A stretch of 64,000 nucleotides of DNA from Clostridiales bacterium (GCA_016342415.1 JAEIOD010000002.1:1-64000); one strand, 5' to 3'. Counted from the stretch's first letter, positions 16,394 through 24,997 are shown. Made by a program: numbers and translations. The notes: a model not told the origin generated them from the sequence alone.

Positions 16394-17837
16394 AACTTTT
16401 ATTTCTTATAATATCAGCTAAACGAATCAATCCATCTTTCAGTTGAGCATAACTTGCGAATGAATACGAGATCCTTAAGGCATTGTTACTTGCAGATTCA
16501 TAAATATAACCTGGATTAAAAAGTATTTTCTCTTGAAAAGCAGTTTCAAATATTTTATACATACTGAGTGATTCTTTTAAAGTGATCCATATATAAGATC
16601 CCCCCATCGGAACATCCCAAGTAGCAAAGTCACTATAATGTGCTTCTAACAATTCAAGTGTAAAATCTCTCCGTTTTTTGAGTTCTTTCCTCACTTCAAT
16701 CAAATGTTTTTCATATAAGCCACTAGATAACCATTTTGCGACAATCAATTGAGAAACAGAACTTGATCCATAGTCCATTTGCATTTTAATATCTGCTAGT
16801 CTATTTATAACAGTTTCCGGTCCTACAACCCACCCGATTCTTAATCCTGGACTGAGTGTTTTAGAAACACTTCCGACGTATAACACATTTCCGATTTCAT
16901 CCATAGACTTCAAACTCTTTGGTGGTTCCTCATCAATCCATAAATCACCATATACATCGTCTTCAATAATTGGTAACTTAGAATCGTAACATACCTTCAA
17001 AAGTTCTTTTCGTCTTTCTAAGGACATAACCGTACCTGTCGGATTTTGAAAATTCGGAATGGTATATAGTATTGAAGCATGATTTTTTGGTATTTGCGAT
17101 GGAATATCTCGACTAATTATGCCATCTTTATCTACAGGTATTCCCACTCTTCTCATGCCTAAAGTCTGTAATATCTGAAGAGAATATAAATACGATGGTT
17201 TCTCAACAAAAACAGTGGAACCCATTTGTAAAAGACCCATGGTAATCAATTGGAAACCCTGTAAAGCACCTGACACAATTAAAATGTTTTGGGGCGATAC
17301 ATGTATATCCTTTTTCTTAAGATGATCACATAGCGCTTCTTGTAAACATCTCATACCCGTTGGCCACTCATAACCTAAATGCCCCATATCATTTGTAATT
17401 GAAGCCAAAACCTCATTCATATACTGTGTTGGAAATAACTCTGGTGACGCTTCTCCAGAACTCAGTCTCAGCATCTTGGTATCTGGATCTGAGTCATTAA
17501 TCATTTTAATAGTTTTATAATTAGGTAGATGAATCCCCTCTTCAATGTAATCTTGCCACTTCGTTTGAGACATTGTGATCAGCGGTGTTGAGGCGGCTAT
17601 TATCTTCATGCCGCTTTTACCTTGTCCTGAAATTAACAGATCACCTTTTAACACATCAAAAGCAGCGATAAGAGTTGATCGATTCACTTCGAACTTTTCA
17701 GCTAAGTATCTTTGAGAGGGTAACTTCGAACCAATTGGCCATGTACCCGTATTAATTTTTTCTCGCATATGGTCTATGATCTGTTTCTTAATAGAATCAT
17801 GTTTATGTCTATCAGGTTTCCAATCTATTTGTATCAT
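16392..17837 (-). CDS. MocR/GabR-family regulator (GntR DNA-binding domain fused to PLP aminotransferase fold)
   Basis: The 481-aa protein joins a GntR winged helix (about 10-75; LPSQRYLAEKFEVNRSTLIA) to a class-I aminotransferase-like domain. That domain has the PLP Lys in YVGSVSKTLSPGLRIGWVVG and the conserved TIPNFQNPTG, EDDVYGDLW and ALRISYSF elements. MocR proteins use PLP as effector-binding cofactor and usually regulate the adjacent amino-acid or PLP-related gene. It lies 24 bp downstream of an ornithine racemase gene and is probably co-transcribed with it. Three GCGTTATGG repeats upstream of that gene are the natural operator candidates. Confidence 0.92.
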   Translation of the reverse strand: MIQIDWKPDRHKHDSIKKQIIDHMREKINTGTWPIGSKLPSQRYLAEKFEVNRSTLIAAFDVLKGDLLISGQGKSGMKIIAASTPLITMSQTKWQDYIEEGIHLPNYKTIKMINDSDPDTKMLRLSSGEASPELFPTQYMNEVLASITNDMGHLGYEWPTGMRCLQEALCDHLKKKDIHVSPQNILIVSGALQGFQLITMGLLQMGSTVFVEKPSYLYSLQILQTLGMRRVGIPVDKDGIISRDIPSQIPKNHASILYTIPNFQNPTGTVMSLERRKELLKVCYDSKLPIIEDDVYGDLWIDEEPPKSLKSMDEIGNVLYVGSVSKTLSPGLRIGWVVGPETVINRLADIKMQMDYGSSSVSQLIVAKWLSSGLYEKHLIEVRKELKKRRDFTLELLEAHYSDFATWDVPMGGSYIWITLKESLSMYKIFETAFQEKILFNPGYIYESASNNALRISYSFASYAQLKDGLIRLADIIRNKS

Positions 17838-17861
17838 AAATACTCCTATCAGTTTTATACA

Positions 17862-18935
17862 TTATAACACAAAAGATTTATAGACATCATTGCTCAAACT
17901 TAAATAAAGCATCGGTTGGTAATACATAGTAAAAGAGATAATATCACCAACTTGATAATCAGATGCTTCTGTCACATCAACGATTAAATGGTCACTACTG
18001 CTGCCAATAATTAGAACCCTATTATCAACTGATATCAATTTCTCATGACTTCCGAAGTCTTGCTTCCCAATTGCTAAAATTGCCCTTTTTCTGATACCTC
18101 TATCGTGATAAACCGGATGGTTTCCAAAAGCATCTACAACTAATTCTCCATAAGGATGTGATGGTTTCTCTTTTAATTCTATAATCTGAGCTTTTAATAA
18201 AAAAGTATCTGTATGTAAAGGTATTTGACAATCATAATATTCACCTAAATCTTTACCCAGTATTATACCCTCTCCACATCTTAAATGATTAATTCTTTTT
18301 GGTAATTTATTGTCTTTAATTAAAGGAAGAGTTGAAGTTGCTCCACCTGATATAATTTCTAATGATCTGCCTATTGATACTTCAACTAGTTCTGTCACAG
18401 ATATCAGTCGCTTCATATTTTTTATGGTTGGTTTTACCGATCCATAACAACTTAAGTTTGCACCAATACCCAATAAATGTAAACCATCCATTGATTCAAC
18501 AGCATTTGATAAAGTCACTAATTCATCAGGTAACCAAACTCCCTCTCGCAAATCACCCAAATCATACATCAAAATGACCTGATGTTTTTTACCGAGTCTC
18601 TTAGAAGCTTCATTCAAAGCTTCAAGTACTACCCGTTCAGAATTAAGACTAATATCACAACAAGAAACGACATCCTCTATTTCACACAACATCGGCAGTC
18701 TTAATAACATGGTTTCGCAACTCTTCTCTAGTGATTTTATATGCTTCATTTGTTCAATTCGCGAACTTCCCAATGAGTTAATTCCTTGTTCTAAAAACTG
18801 CTGAGCTACTTGTTCGGAACCTGAACATCCTTTGATTACACCCGTGATAGAGACGCCCGACTCTGAACAGAGTTTTTTTACATAGGATATATTTTCTCTT
18901 ATTTTTTTTAGGTTGATTTCTAGTTTTGGATACAT
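17862..18935 (-). CDS. orr: Ornithine/alanine racemase family PLP enzyme
   Basis: The 357-aa enzyme has the N-terminal alanine-racemase barrel with the PLP Lys in ITGVIKGCSGS (about K34) and a C-terminal domain. Segments LRLPMLCEIEDVV, YDLGDLREGVW, VDAFGNHPVYHDRGIRKRAI and SSSDHLIVDV closely follow the ornithine racemase (Orr) of amino-acid-fermenting Clostridia rather than cell-wall alanine racemase. It would convert L- to D-ornithine, feeding the oxidative or reductive ornithine pathway; the other ornithine genes are not in the window. Start ATG 18935 follows GGGAGG. A MocR regulator gene follows directly. Confidence 0.87.
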   Translation of the reverse strand: MYPKLEINLKKIRENISYVKKLCSESGVSITGVIKGCSGSEQVAQQFLEQGINSLGSSRIEQMKHIKSLEKSCETMLLRLPMLCEIEDVVSCCDISLNSERVVLEALNEASKRLGKKHQVILMYDLGDLREGVWLPDELVTLSNAVESMDGLHLLGIGANLSCYGSVKPTIKNMKRLISVTELVEVSIGRSLEIISGGATSTLPLIKDNKLPKRINHLRCGEGIILGKDLGEYYDCQIPLHTDTFLLKAQIIELKEKPSHPYGELVVDAFGNHPVYHDRGIRKRAILAIGKQDFGSHEKLISVDNRVLIIGSSSDHLIVDVTEASDYQVGDIISFTMYYQPMLYLSLSNDVYKSFVL

Positions 18936-18972
18936 AATTCCCTCCCAGTCTACTTTTTACTAGTTTACATGA

Positions 18973-19039
18973 ATTATAGCTTCCTGAAATCACCCATAAC
19001 GCTCATTTAGATACCAACCATAACGCCCAACCATAACGC
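18973..19039 (-). promoter_or_regulatory. orr promoter with three GCGTTATGG repeats (MocR operator candidate)
   Basis: On the minus strand a perfect -10 TATAAT lies at 18978-18973. The -35 region is poor and is covered by one copy of GCGTTATGG (18994-19002). Two more copies lie upstream at 19018-19026 and 19031-19039, 13 bp apart, embedded in GGGCGTTATGGTT. A weak -35 covered by direct repeats is typical of promoters activated by MocR regulators, and the regulator gene is in the same operon. Confidence 0.65.
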
Positions 19040-19045
19040 CCAACC

Positions 19046-19065
19046 AAAAAAATCCCCGAAGGGAT
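19046..19065 (-). terminator. Terminator after the MCP-SBP fusion gene
   Basis: ATCCC and GGGAT pair across a TTCG tetraloop (minus strand), followed by seven T (complement of the A-tract 19046-19051). It begins 2 bp beyond the stop codon. Confidence 0.8.
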
Positions 19066-19066
19066 C

Positions 19067-20818
19067 CTAATTAATAGATTGTTTTGTCAACACTGTGACA
19101 TTTGTCTTCATATACTTTTCTTTTATCTGTTTAAACACACTCCCTTTTATAATGTCATCTACATGATGATCAAAGTGTTTAACATAAAAGTCCAGATTAT
19201 TCTTTCTGGAAAATCCTATATTACTGATTTCCTGATCACTCTCTACATGTTGATATGCAGATTTTATAACTTCATTTGATTGAATGATATGATTTAAATA
19301 ATAATCACCTATATTTTCCTCAATGATAATGCCATCTACTTGACCTTTTAAAAGCTTTTTAAAAAGTACTTGTTCATTGACACTTTCATCTTTATGGATT
19401 CTTCTATCACCATCAAAAGCAGGATAATACTCGTACCCTTCCATAATACCTATGCGTTTACCGATTAGGTCCTCATAATTTGATAACTTTAATCCCTTTA
19501 GAGTGTAGAAAGCATATACACATTTGTCTCTATAACACTTACTGAACGTCATAAATCGTTCTCTTTCAGCCGTTCTAGCAATATTGGGTATGATATCCAC
19601 AATACCTTTTTCAAGCATTTCAAGGGCATCATCCCATGTTGCTATTTTAAAATCAAGGCTGACATCCAAATCCTTATAGATTGTCTTCAGTAAATCTACA
19701 TCTATGCCTTCAATATCGTCAGAGTTCTCATTGTAAATATAGTAAGGTTCATTTGGTGTTGATGCAATAGTAAGCTTTTTAGAATATGGTTTTAATTCTG
19801 CTTCAAGATTAATACTGTTTTTCTTTAATGAACCAACCGCATCCTCTAAGACATTCAAGGCTTTTGTTTCTTCGTCTAATCCAACACTTATTTCCTCAGC
19901 TGTTCTAGCCACGTCTTCTACTGCTAGATCTAAATCTTTTATGAGATCTTTTACATGTTCAAAAGCACCAACAATATCCGTTGAAGCATCAGAAACCTTA
20001 AGATTTAACGTCACCAAATTACCTGCAGAATTAGCAACTTGTTCTAAGTCTCCCTTTGAATCTTCCAAATATGTACTTTGTGTTTCAATTCTTGTGACTG
20101 TTTTATCTAAATTATCTCCTGTCTGAGATGCTATAGTTATGATATCTTTTATGAGTTTTGTAATATTACTAACGACATTAGAAGTTTGAATCGAAAGTTT
20201 TCTTATCTCATCAGCAACCACAGAAAAACCTCGTCCAGCTTCTCCAGCTCTTGCCGCCTCAATAGATGCATTTAATGCAAGAAGATTGGTTTGTTCTGAT
20301 ATTTGATCGATTGAAGAAATCATGCCTTCCGCTTCTGAGGTTTTTAATCCAAGTGATGATACATTATCAATCGAAGTATTTAAAAAAGATCTGATTTCTT
20401 GGAATTCTTGAATGGTTTGGATGATACCGGTCACTCTAGAAGAGATAATATCCGATGCTTCTTTAGCAGTCACTGCCATCTCTTCACTTTTTTTAGAGTT
20501 ATCTGTCACCTTATCGTATACATCTCCAACCAAACCATTAACAGAACTTAGATTGGCTGTTTGCTCCTGAGTACTTGCTGTCAATCCCAAAACTCTTTCA
20601 AGTAGTGATTTCATCTCCACATTAAACTCATCTGTAAACGCAGAGAATTGATTTGTTAAATTTAAGTACTTAGTCGAGTAACCATTTAGTAAGTCGACAT
20701 CCAATTGTGGTTCATCTTCAACTACTACTTGTTTTTTAGATTTTAGATGTAAAAACAATTGCACGATGTTTATTGTAACCAATACTCCTACAATAAGTAA
20801 CCATATCCAATCCTTCAT
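19067..20818 (-). CDS. Chemoreceptor signalling domain fused to a C-terminal solute-binding (SBP_bac_3) domain
   Basis: The 583-aa protein has a single N-terminal membrane helix (about 4-24) followed by KSKKQ, suggesting the rest is cytoplasmic. The MCP signalling core lies early, with its tip QISEQTNLLALNASIEAARA at about 173-192. The last 235 residues form a family-3 solute-binding domain: LTIASTPNEPYYIY, IEGIDVDLLKTIY, VDIIPNIARTAERERFMTFS and GKRIGIMEGYEYYPAF. This order is unusual, since binding domains normally precede the membrane and face outward. No HAMP domain is seen. If the topology is right it would sense a cytoplasmic small molecule, possibly an amino acid (inference). The start at 20818 follows GGGGG. 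Confidence 0.88.
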   Translation of the reverse strand: MKDWIWLLIVGVLVTINIVQLFLHLKSKKQVVVEDEPQLDVDLLNGYSTKYLNLTNQFSAFTDEFNVEMKSLLERVLGLTASTQEQTANLSSVNGLVGDVYDKVTDNSKKSEEMAVTAKEASDIISSRVTGIIQTIQEFQEIRSFLNTSIDNVSSLGLKTSEAEGMISSIDQISEQTNLLALNASIEAARAGEAGRGFSVVADEIRKLSIQTSNVVSNITKLIKDIITIASQTGDNLDKTVTRIETQSTYLEDSKGDLEQVANSAGNLVTLNLKVSDASTDIVGAFEHVKDLIKDLDLAVEDVARTAEEISVGLDEETKALNVLEDAVGSLKKNSINLEAELKPYSKKLTIASTPNEPYYIYNENSDDIEGIDVDLLKTIYKDLDVSLDFKIATWDDALEMLEKGIVDIIPNIARTAERERFMTFSKCYRDKCVYAFYTLKGLKLSNYEDLIGKRIGIMEGYEYYPAFDGDRRIHKDESVNEQVLFKKLLKGQVDGIIIEENIGDYYLNHIIQSNEVIKSAYQHVESDQEISNIGFSRKNNLDFYVKHFDHHVDDIIKGSVFKQIKEKYMKTNVTVLTKQSIN

Positions 20819-20947
20819 AATACCCCCTAGTAATTTTCTATGTATTCTGACTATTTAATATGTTATTTCTCTATACACTTCCCATATTACACTATAATTT
20901 CCACATAAGCTATGATCTTTTCTCAATACGAAAAGACGTACCCCAAA

Positions 20948-20971
20948 AAGTGAGAGCTTATACTCTCACTT
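20948..20971 (-). terminator. Terminator after a short ORF fragment
   Basis: AAGTGAGAG (20948-20956) pairs with CTCTCACTT (20963-20971). Read on the minus strand it is followed by TTTTT. It lies 14 bp beyond the stop codon of the 54-codon frame below. Confidence 0.75.
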
Positions 20972-20984
20972 GCTTCTTTTTTAA

Positions 20985-21149
20985 TCAATCCACAACAAAT
21001 GATAAGTCTCCTATACTATCAATAGTGAGCACTTTACCTAATTTGATGTCATTTCGTTTCATTATCTGGAGTGTATGATAAATATTATTAGTGTTTATTG
21101 TTAATATCTCAGCCTCTTGAGAAATGCTTTGGGTATCAAACTCATACAT
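20985..21149 (-). CDS. Short ORF, probably the 3' remnant of a lost gene
   Basis: A 54-aa frame (MYEFDTQSISQEAEILTINT...GKVLTIDSIGDLSFVVD) ends just before a good terminator, as a real gene end would. There is no ribosome-binding site before ATG 21149 and an in-frame TAG lies 12 bp further upstream. It therefore looks like the tail of a truncated gene rather than a functional small gene. The family is not recognised. Confidence 0.35.
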   Translation of the reverse strand: MYEFDTQSISQEAEILTINTNNIYHTLQIMKRNDIKLGKVLTIDSIGDLSFVVD

Positions 21150-21173
21150 ATACTCAGGATACTAGATAAATGA

Positions 21174-22685
21174 TTAATATCTATTTGTATTTGATAATAT
21201 AAATTTAATCATCTCTTCATACATAATGTTAGGTGTTGATGAATGCGTCCCAAAGTCAACTAAAATAAATTCTGCTTGCTCGTTTATATTTCTATAGACT
21301 TCTTCAGCAACTCTAATAAACTCTTCTGGAGTAAATTCATTCATAATACCTTCAAATTCATCTGGATTATACGAAAATCCATTTTTATCATCTTTACCAA
21401 TAAAAACAAACATAGGAATTTCAGAAAACTTATCCATATTAATCTCACGCTTTATTAATTTATCATTACCTACATCAGCTAATCCAAAAGGATAATTTAG
21501 CACTTTCTTATTGTACTCTTCGATTGGAAGTATTGTCCATCCATGTCCTCCTGTTACTAGACACTTGACGTAATCAGGTTGTAAAATTGAAAATCTTGAG
21601 GCAAATATTCCATTTGAAGAATAACCCAGTAAAACGCTATCTTTATCTAGTTCAATATCATCGTAGGCAAATAATTTTCTTATTTCCTCAATCATAATTG
21701 TTGTTTGAATATCAGCATCTTTATATTCTAGTTCATCAGTTGTCAAAGTATATTCACTCATATAAACCATCGAGCCATCTAGAGCTCTAGTTTCTTTAGT
21801 AGAATTATATCTTGGGAATACTGGAACGAATAGAATTGAAGATGTATCAATTGCATATCTATGATAATATTCTAAGACTTCAATTGCATACTCTTTCATT
21901 TCATCATATGTATCACCTCTACTATGAGGATTATTTGCTACAACAATCATATTTTTACTTTTTATCTCATTAGGAATTAGTAAATATCCTCCCCAATAGT
22001 AACCTTTTTGAGGCTTCGGCTCAAAATATTTAATCACATATCTATTATCTGTGTCTTTTGTATCAATCAAAACAATTTTATTATCATCCTTTACAAAGCC
22101 ATTTTTCACAAGAATCTTATTTGCAATTATCAATGCATGTTCAATCGATGCATAACCTTGAGGATTAAATTTATCATTTCCTACACCGTTAACAATGTCA
22201 TTCGATTTTGCTAGATAAATTGATTCTCTAGCCCAATCACTAAACAACTCATCATCCATAAATGTATATGTTGCATTCGAGTCAAATTCTATACCAGCAA
22301 GTTGTATAGTCTTTACCATTAAGACTGCCAATTGCTCTCTTGTAAGTAAAATATCAGGAGCAAATCTTCCATTCCCTATTCCACTTGTAATTCCAACAGT
22401 AGCACCTTTTAAAGCATAGATATCATTTGTATCTGTAAATGATATACTTGTATCTACTTGAATAGTTGTATCTTTTAGTAATTCGTATAGTCTTACAGAA
22501 AGATAAATAAAATCCTCTCTAGTTATATTACTTTTGTAGTTCTTAAATGCTGATTCTCTAATCTCATCAAAACTTTTAATTGTTATTATGCCTTCTTCAG
22601 CCCATTCACTAGGAACATCACTTTCGCCAAATGATATAAATGATAATGTGAATATCATTAATATTGCAAAATATACTTTTTTCAT
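21174..22685 (-). CDS. Secreted SLH-domain protein with C-terminal alpha/beta-hydrolase-like domain
   Basis: The 503-aa protein has a signal peptide (MKKVYFAILMIFTLSFISFG) and about three S-layer-homology repeats over residues 25-200, including ITSGIGNGRFAPDILLTREQ and IVNGVGNDKFNPQGYASIE. The remainder resembles an alpha/beta hydrolase: nucleophile elbow LLGYSSNG (GxSxxG), a later acid in FIGKDDKN and a His in DFGTHSS. It is probably displayed on the cell wall through its SLH part and acts on an extracellular ester or peptide (inference). Base composition is slightly more AT-rich than its neighbours. Start ATG 22685 follows AAGGAG. Confidence 0.8.
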   Translation of the reverse strand: MKKVYFAILMIFTLSFISFGESDVPSEWAEEGIITIKSFDEIRESAFKNYKSNITREDFIYLSVRLYELLKDTTIQVDTSISFTDTNDIYALKGATVGITSGIGNGRFAPDILLTREQLAVLMVKTIQLAGIEFDSNATYTFMDDELFSDWARESIYLAKSNDIVNGVGNDKFNPQGYASIEHALIIANKILVKNGFVKDDNKIVLIDTKDTDNRYVIKYFEPKPQKGYYWGGYLLIPNEIKSKNMIVVANNPHSRGDTYDEMKEYAIEVLEYYHRYAIDTSSILFVPVFPRYNSTKETRALDGSMVYMSEYTLTTDELEYKDADIQTTIMIEEIRKLFAYDDIELDKDSVLLGYSSNGIFASRFSILQPDYVKCLVTGGHGWTILPIEEYNKKVLNYPFGLADVGNDKLIKREINMDKFSEIPMFVFIGKDDKNGFSYNPDEFEGIMNEFTPEEFIRVAEEVYRNINEQAEFILVDFGTHSSTPNIMYEEMIKFILSNTNRY

Positions 22686-22999
22686 AATACTCTCCTTGTT
22701 TTATTTTCAGAATATTCAAACGATAACTAATTATATATTATCATATCGCTGCGTTATTTAAATACAATAAAATTAATTATGCAAATTCTTTAATAATTTA
22801 TGCCATCCTGTCAGAAACGATCAGACAGTCTGATTCCTAGAAGTTTTCAACATCATTTAATACTACTTAAAACTAAATTCCCGATTACGATTGAAGGATT
22901 ATTAATATGTTTGGAAAGAATTATTGTCTGAAAACAGAGATTAAAATAGAAAAGCTCTAAGTGTCGAATCAACAACATCTAGAGCTTCTTTCAAAAAGG
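22686..22999. other. Intergenic region without a recognised gene
   Basis: AT-rich stretch between the SLH-protein gene and the ssrA terminator. It holds the upstream region of the SLH gene and a hairpin near 22952-22987 (AAGCTCTA pairing with TAGAGCTT) that could be an old terminator. No conserved ORF or known RNA was recognised. Confidence 0.5.
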
Positions 23000-23030
23000 A
23001 AAACCCCACATTCAGTGAATGTGGGGTTTT
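23000..23030 (-). terminator. Terminator of ssrA
   Basis: A long GC-rich stem with AAAACCCCACATTC and GAATGTGGGGTTTT arms lies just beyond the tmRNA 3' end and is bordered by A and T tracts. Confidence 0.9.
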
Positions 23031-23032
23031 AT

Positions 23033-23399
23033 TGGTGGAGATGATGGGAATTGAACCCATGTCCAAAAGTTTTTCCAAAGTACTTTCTCCGAGCGCAGCT
23101 TGAGATCAAATCTTATTTACTATAAGGTACCCAAACAAACGATAATAGTAAACCAGTTACGATTAGTACCCCCAAAAGTCATAACACCCTCTTGGTTTGT
23201 CCATTGCAAAAGTATCCAGTCCTATAGCGGCAATAGAGAAAGGCTATTTAGGAGTGGGTCGCGGCAATTACGCTGCGAAAGCTAAGTTATTATTTTTAGC
23301 GTTTAATTTAGTATCCCAGTTCTTTTACGTGTACCCCAGGAAAGAAAACACGGCTCGCTTATACTAATTCTAAACCCCTGTCGAAACCTTTACATCCCC
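23033..23399 (-). ncRNA. ssrA: Transfer-messenger RNA (tmRNA)
   Basis: The 5' end GGGGATG (23399 onward) pairs with CATCTCC near the 3' end to form the tRNA-like acceptor stem. GGGAATTGAACCCAT (plus strand) is the T-arm and an encoded CCA ends the RNA at 23033. The internal reading frame gives the tag AKNNNLAFAA followed by TAA (GCT AAA AAT AAT AAC TTA GCT TTC GCA GCG). This tags proteins from stalled ribosomes for proteolysis. Several pseudoknot-like GC blocks fill the remaining length. smpB, encoding its obligate partner, lies 236 bp upstream. Confidence 0.97.
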
Positions 23400-23402
23400 T
23401 TA

Positions 23403-23429
23403 TCTATAATCCACAAGTGAAAATTATCC
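23403..23429 (-). promoter_or_regulatory. Probable ssrA promoter
   Basis: On the minus strand TATAGA (23408-23403) lies six or so bases before the GGGG start of tmRNA. A -35-like TGGATA lies 16 bp further upstream and is part of a perfect DnaA box (23424-23432). Confidence 0.45.
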
Positions 23430-23635
23430 ACATTGTTTAATTAACATAAATAAGTGATTATTAACAGAGTTACCCACAACTTATCCACATGTTTTGTGGG
23501 TAAGTATGGTGTTTTGTATATTTATCCACCATTATACATAAAATAAGTTTCATCATATATTACAAAATAATGACTTACCAACAGAGTTATCAACTTATCA
23601 ACAGTTATTAACAGGATTTTAACATTCTATCCACA
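23407..23635. repeat. Cluster of DnaA-box-like sequences between ssrA and smpB
   Basis: Two perfect TTATCCACA boxes lie at 23424-23432 and 23481-23489. Near matches are at 23407-23415 (TAATCCACA), 23470-23478 (TTACCCACA), 23495-23503 (TGTGGGTAA, reverse), 23522-23530 (TTATCCACC), 23587-23595 (TTATCAACT), 23595-23603 (TTATCAACA), 23605-23613 (TTATTAACA) and 23627-23635 (CTATCCACA). All but one share orientation. The density within 229 bp is like an origin or a DnaA-titration site. Confidence 0.6.
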
Positions 23636-24100
23636 TTAATATTTTTGCTTGTCCTTTAAAGCACGTTGGATATCACGAGTGGCATCTTTCTTAGCAAGAT
23701 CATGACGTTTATCATGAAGTTTCTTACCTCTAGCAACACCAATTTCAAGTTTTACAAGTCCCTTTTCGTTAAGATACAAACGAAGTGGTACTAGTGTATA
23801 ACCTTTTTTCATCGTTAAACCAATCAACTTATCAATCTGTCTTCTATGTAGTAACAGTTTTCTAGTTCTAACCGGATCAGGATTATATCTGTTCCCCATT
23901 TCATACGGGGTGATATTCATGCCTTGTATGAAAACTTCACCATCATTGATGACTGCATATGATTCTTTTATGTTCGCTTGACCCATTCTAACAGACTTAA
24001 CCTCAGTACCTTTTAATACAATACCGGTTTCAATAACTTCATCTATAAAGAATTCATGTCTTGCTTTCTTATTATTCGCAATGAGTTTTCCTACTGACAT
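23636..24100 (-). CDS. smpB: SsrA-binding protein SmpB
   Basis: The 154-aa protein binds tmRNA and brings it to stalled ribosomes for trans-translation. Typical elements are [60 protein letters not shown] and the basic C-terminal tail [20 protein letters not shown] that enters the decoding centre. Start ATG 24100 follows AAAGGAG. Its partner RNA ssrA is the next gene downstream. A terminator-like hairpin separates it from the HAD gene upstream. Confidence 0.97.
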   Translation of the reverse strand: MSVGKLIANNKKARHEFFIDEVIETGIVLKGTEVKSVRMGQANIKESYAVINDGEVFIQGMNITPYEMGNRYNPDPVRTRKLLLHRRQIDKLIGLTMKKGYTLVPLRLYLNEKGLVKLEIGVARGKKLHDKRHDLAKKDATRDIQRALKDKQKY

Positions 24101-24144
24101 ATACTACTCCTTTAAACTACATCATGAGTTTAACAAAAAAGTAG

Positions 24145-24170
24145 ACCTAAGTCAATAAAACAACCTAGGT
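24145..24170 (-). terminator. Terminator after the rnr-HAD transcript
   Basis: On the minus strand ACCTAGG pairs with CTTAGGT (one G-U pair) and is followed after CTAC by TTTTTT. It lies 12 bp beyond the HAD gene and 45 bp before smpB, so smpB may need its own promoter or read-through. Confidence 0.6.
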
Positions 24171-24181
24171 GTAATCTCTTT

Positions 24182-24997
24182 TTAATCAATTGCTAGATGT
24201 TTTCTTATGGCAATTGCAACACCACTTTTATCATTACTTTCAGTTATCTCATCAGCGGCCTCTTTAACGTTTACTCTGGCATCTTTCATCGCTATTCCAA
24301 TACCCGCATTTTCCAACATCGGGATATCATTTTCATTATCGCCTAGTGCCATTATATTCCGTTTTTCCAATCCATACATATCACCTAAAGCTTTAACTGC
24401 TATGCCTTTAGATGCATCCGCATTAAAAATATCTACTAATGTTGAAAGTGAAAAGCAAGATGTGATGCCTGGAATCTTTACCATTTCCTCATAAGCTTCT
24501 GTTGCGCCAACTTCATCTACATAAATACCAAGTTTGTAAACCACATTTGTTTTTATTATTGGTTTAATATCATCAACAACTGCAGTTTTGACAAGGCTTC
24601 GTTTAGGATCCTTTTTCTTCCACTCAGTGTATTTTAAAATAAGACGTTCGTTTCGTTCGGCGTAAATTGTATCAATGGTATAGATATGAAAATATATATC
24701 ATATTTCCTACAGATATCTATGAGTTCTAACATTTGCTCCACTTTAACTGGATAATGATGAATTACTTCATCTTTAACAGGATCTTTAATAACCGCACCA
24801 TTACATGCAATAATGGGTGTTTTTAAACCCAAGTCTTTAGAAAACTCTACAGCAGAAGGATAAATCCTTCCTGTTGCTATCACAAAAGGGATTTCCCTTT
24901 CTTTCAAGTCTTCAATTACTTTTCTATTGTCCTTTGTAATTTCGTGATTGGAATCTAAGAGCGTCCCATCCAAATCACATGCAATTAATTTAATCAT
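24182..24997 (-). CDS. Cof-type HAD-superfamily phosphatase
   Basis: The 271-aa protein has HAD motif I (DLDGTLLDSNHEIT, residues 8-21), motif II in IPFVIATGR, and motifs III/IV in SKGIAVKALGDMYG and ALGDNENDIPMLENAGIGIA, with a Cof-type (C2B) cap between. Such enzymes dephosphorylate sugar phosphates, FMN or nucleotides; the substrate cannot be read from sequence. It is 8 bp downstream of rnr and co-transcribed. Confidence 0.9.
   Translation of the reverse strand: MIKLIACDLDGTLLDSNHEITKDNRKVIEDLKEREIPFVIATGRIYPSAVEFSKDLGLKTPIIACNGAVIKDPVKDEVIHHYPVKVEQMLELIDICRKYDIYFHIYTIDTIYAERNERLILKYTEWKKKDPKRSLVKTAVVDDIKPIIKTNVVYKLGIYVDEVGATEAYEEMVKIPGITSCFSLSTLVDIFNADASKGIAVKALGDMYGLEKRNIMALGDNENDIPMLENAGIGIAMKDARVNVKEAADEITESNDKSGVAIAIRKHLAID

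Noticed and set aside
17862..18935. Cell-wall alanine racemase (Alr)
   Set aside because: The PLP-Lys context and the segments LGDLREG and VDAFGN...RGIRKRAI match the ornithine racemase family instead.
23407..23635. Chromosomal replication origin
   Set aside because: DnaA-like boxes are dense, but dnaA, dnaN and a clear AT-rich unwinding element with flanking origin genes are absent; kept only as a DnaA-box cluster.
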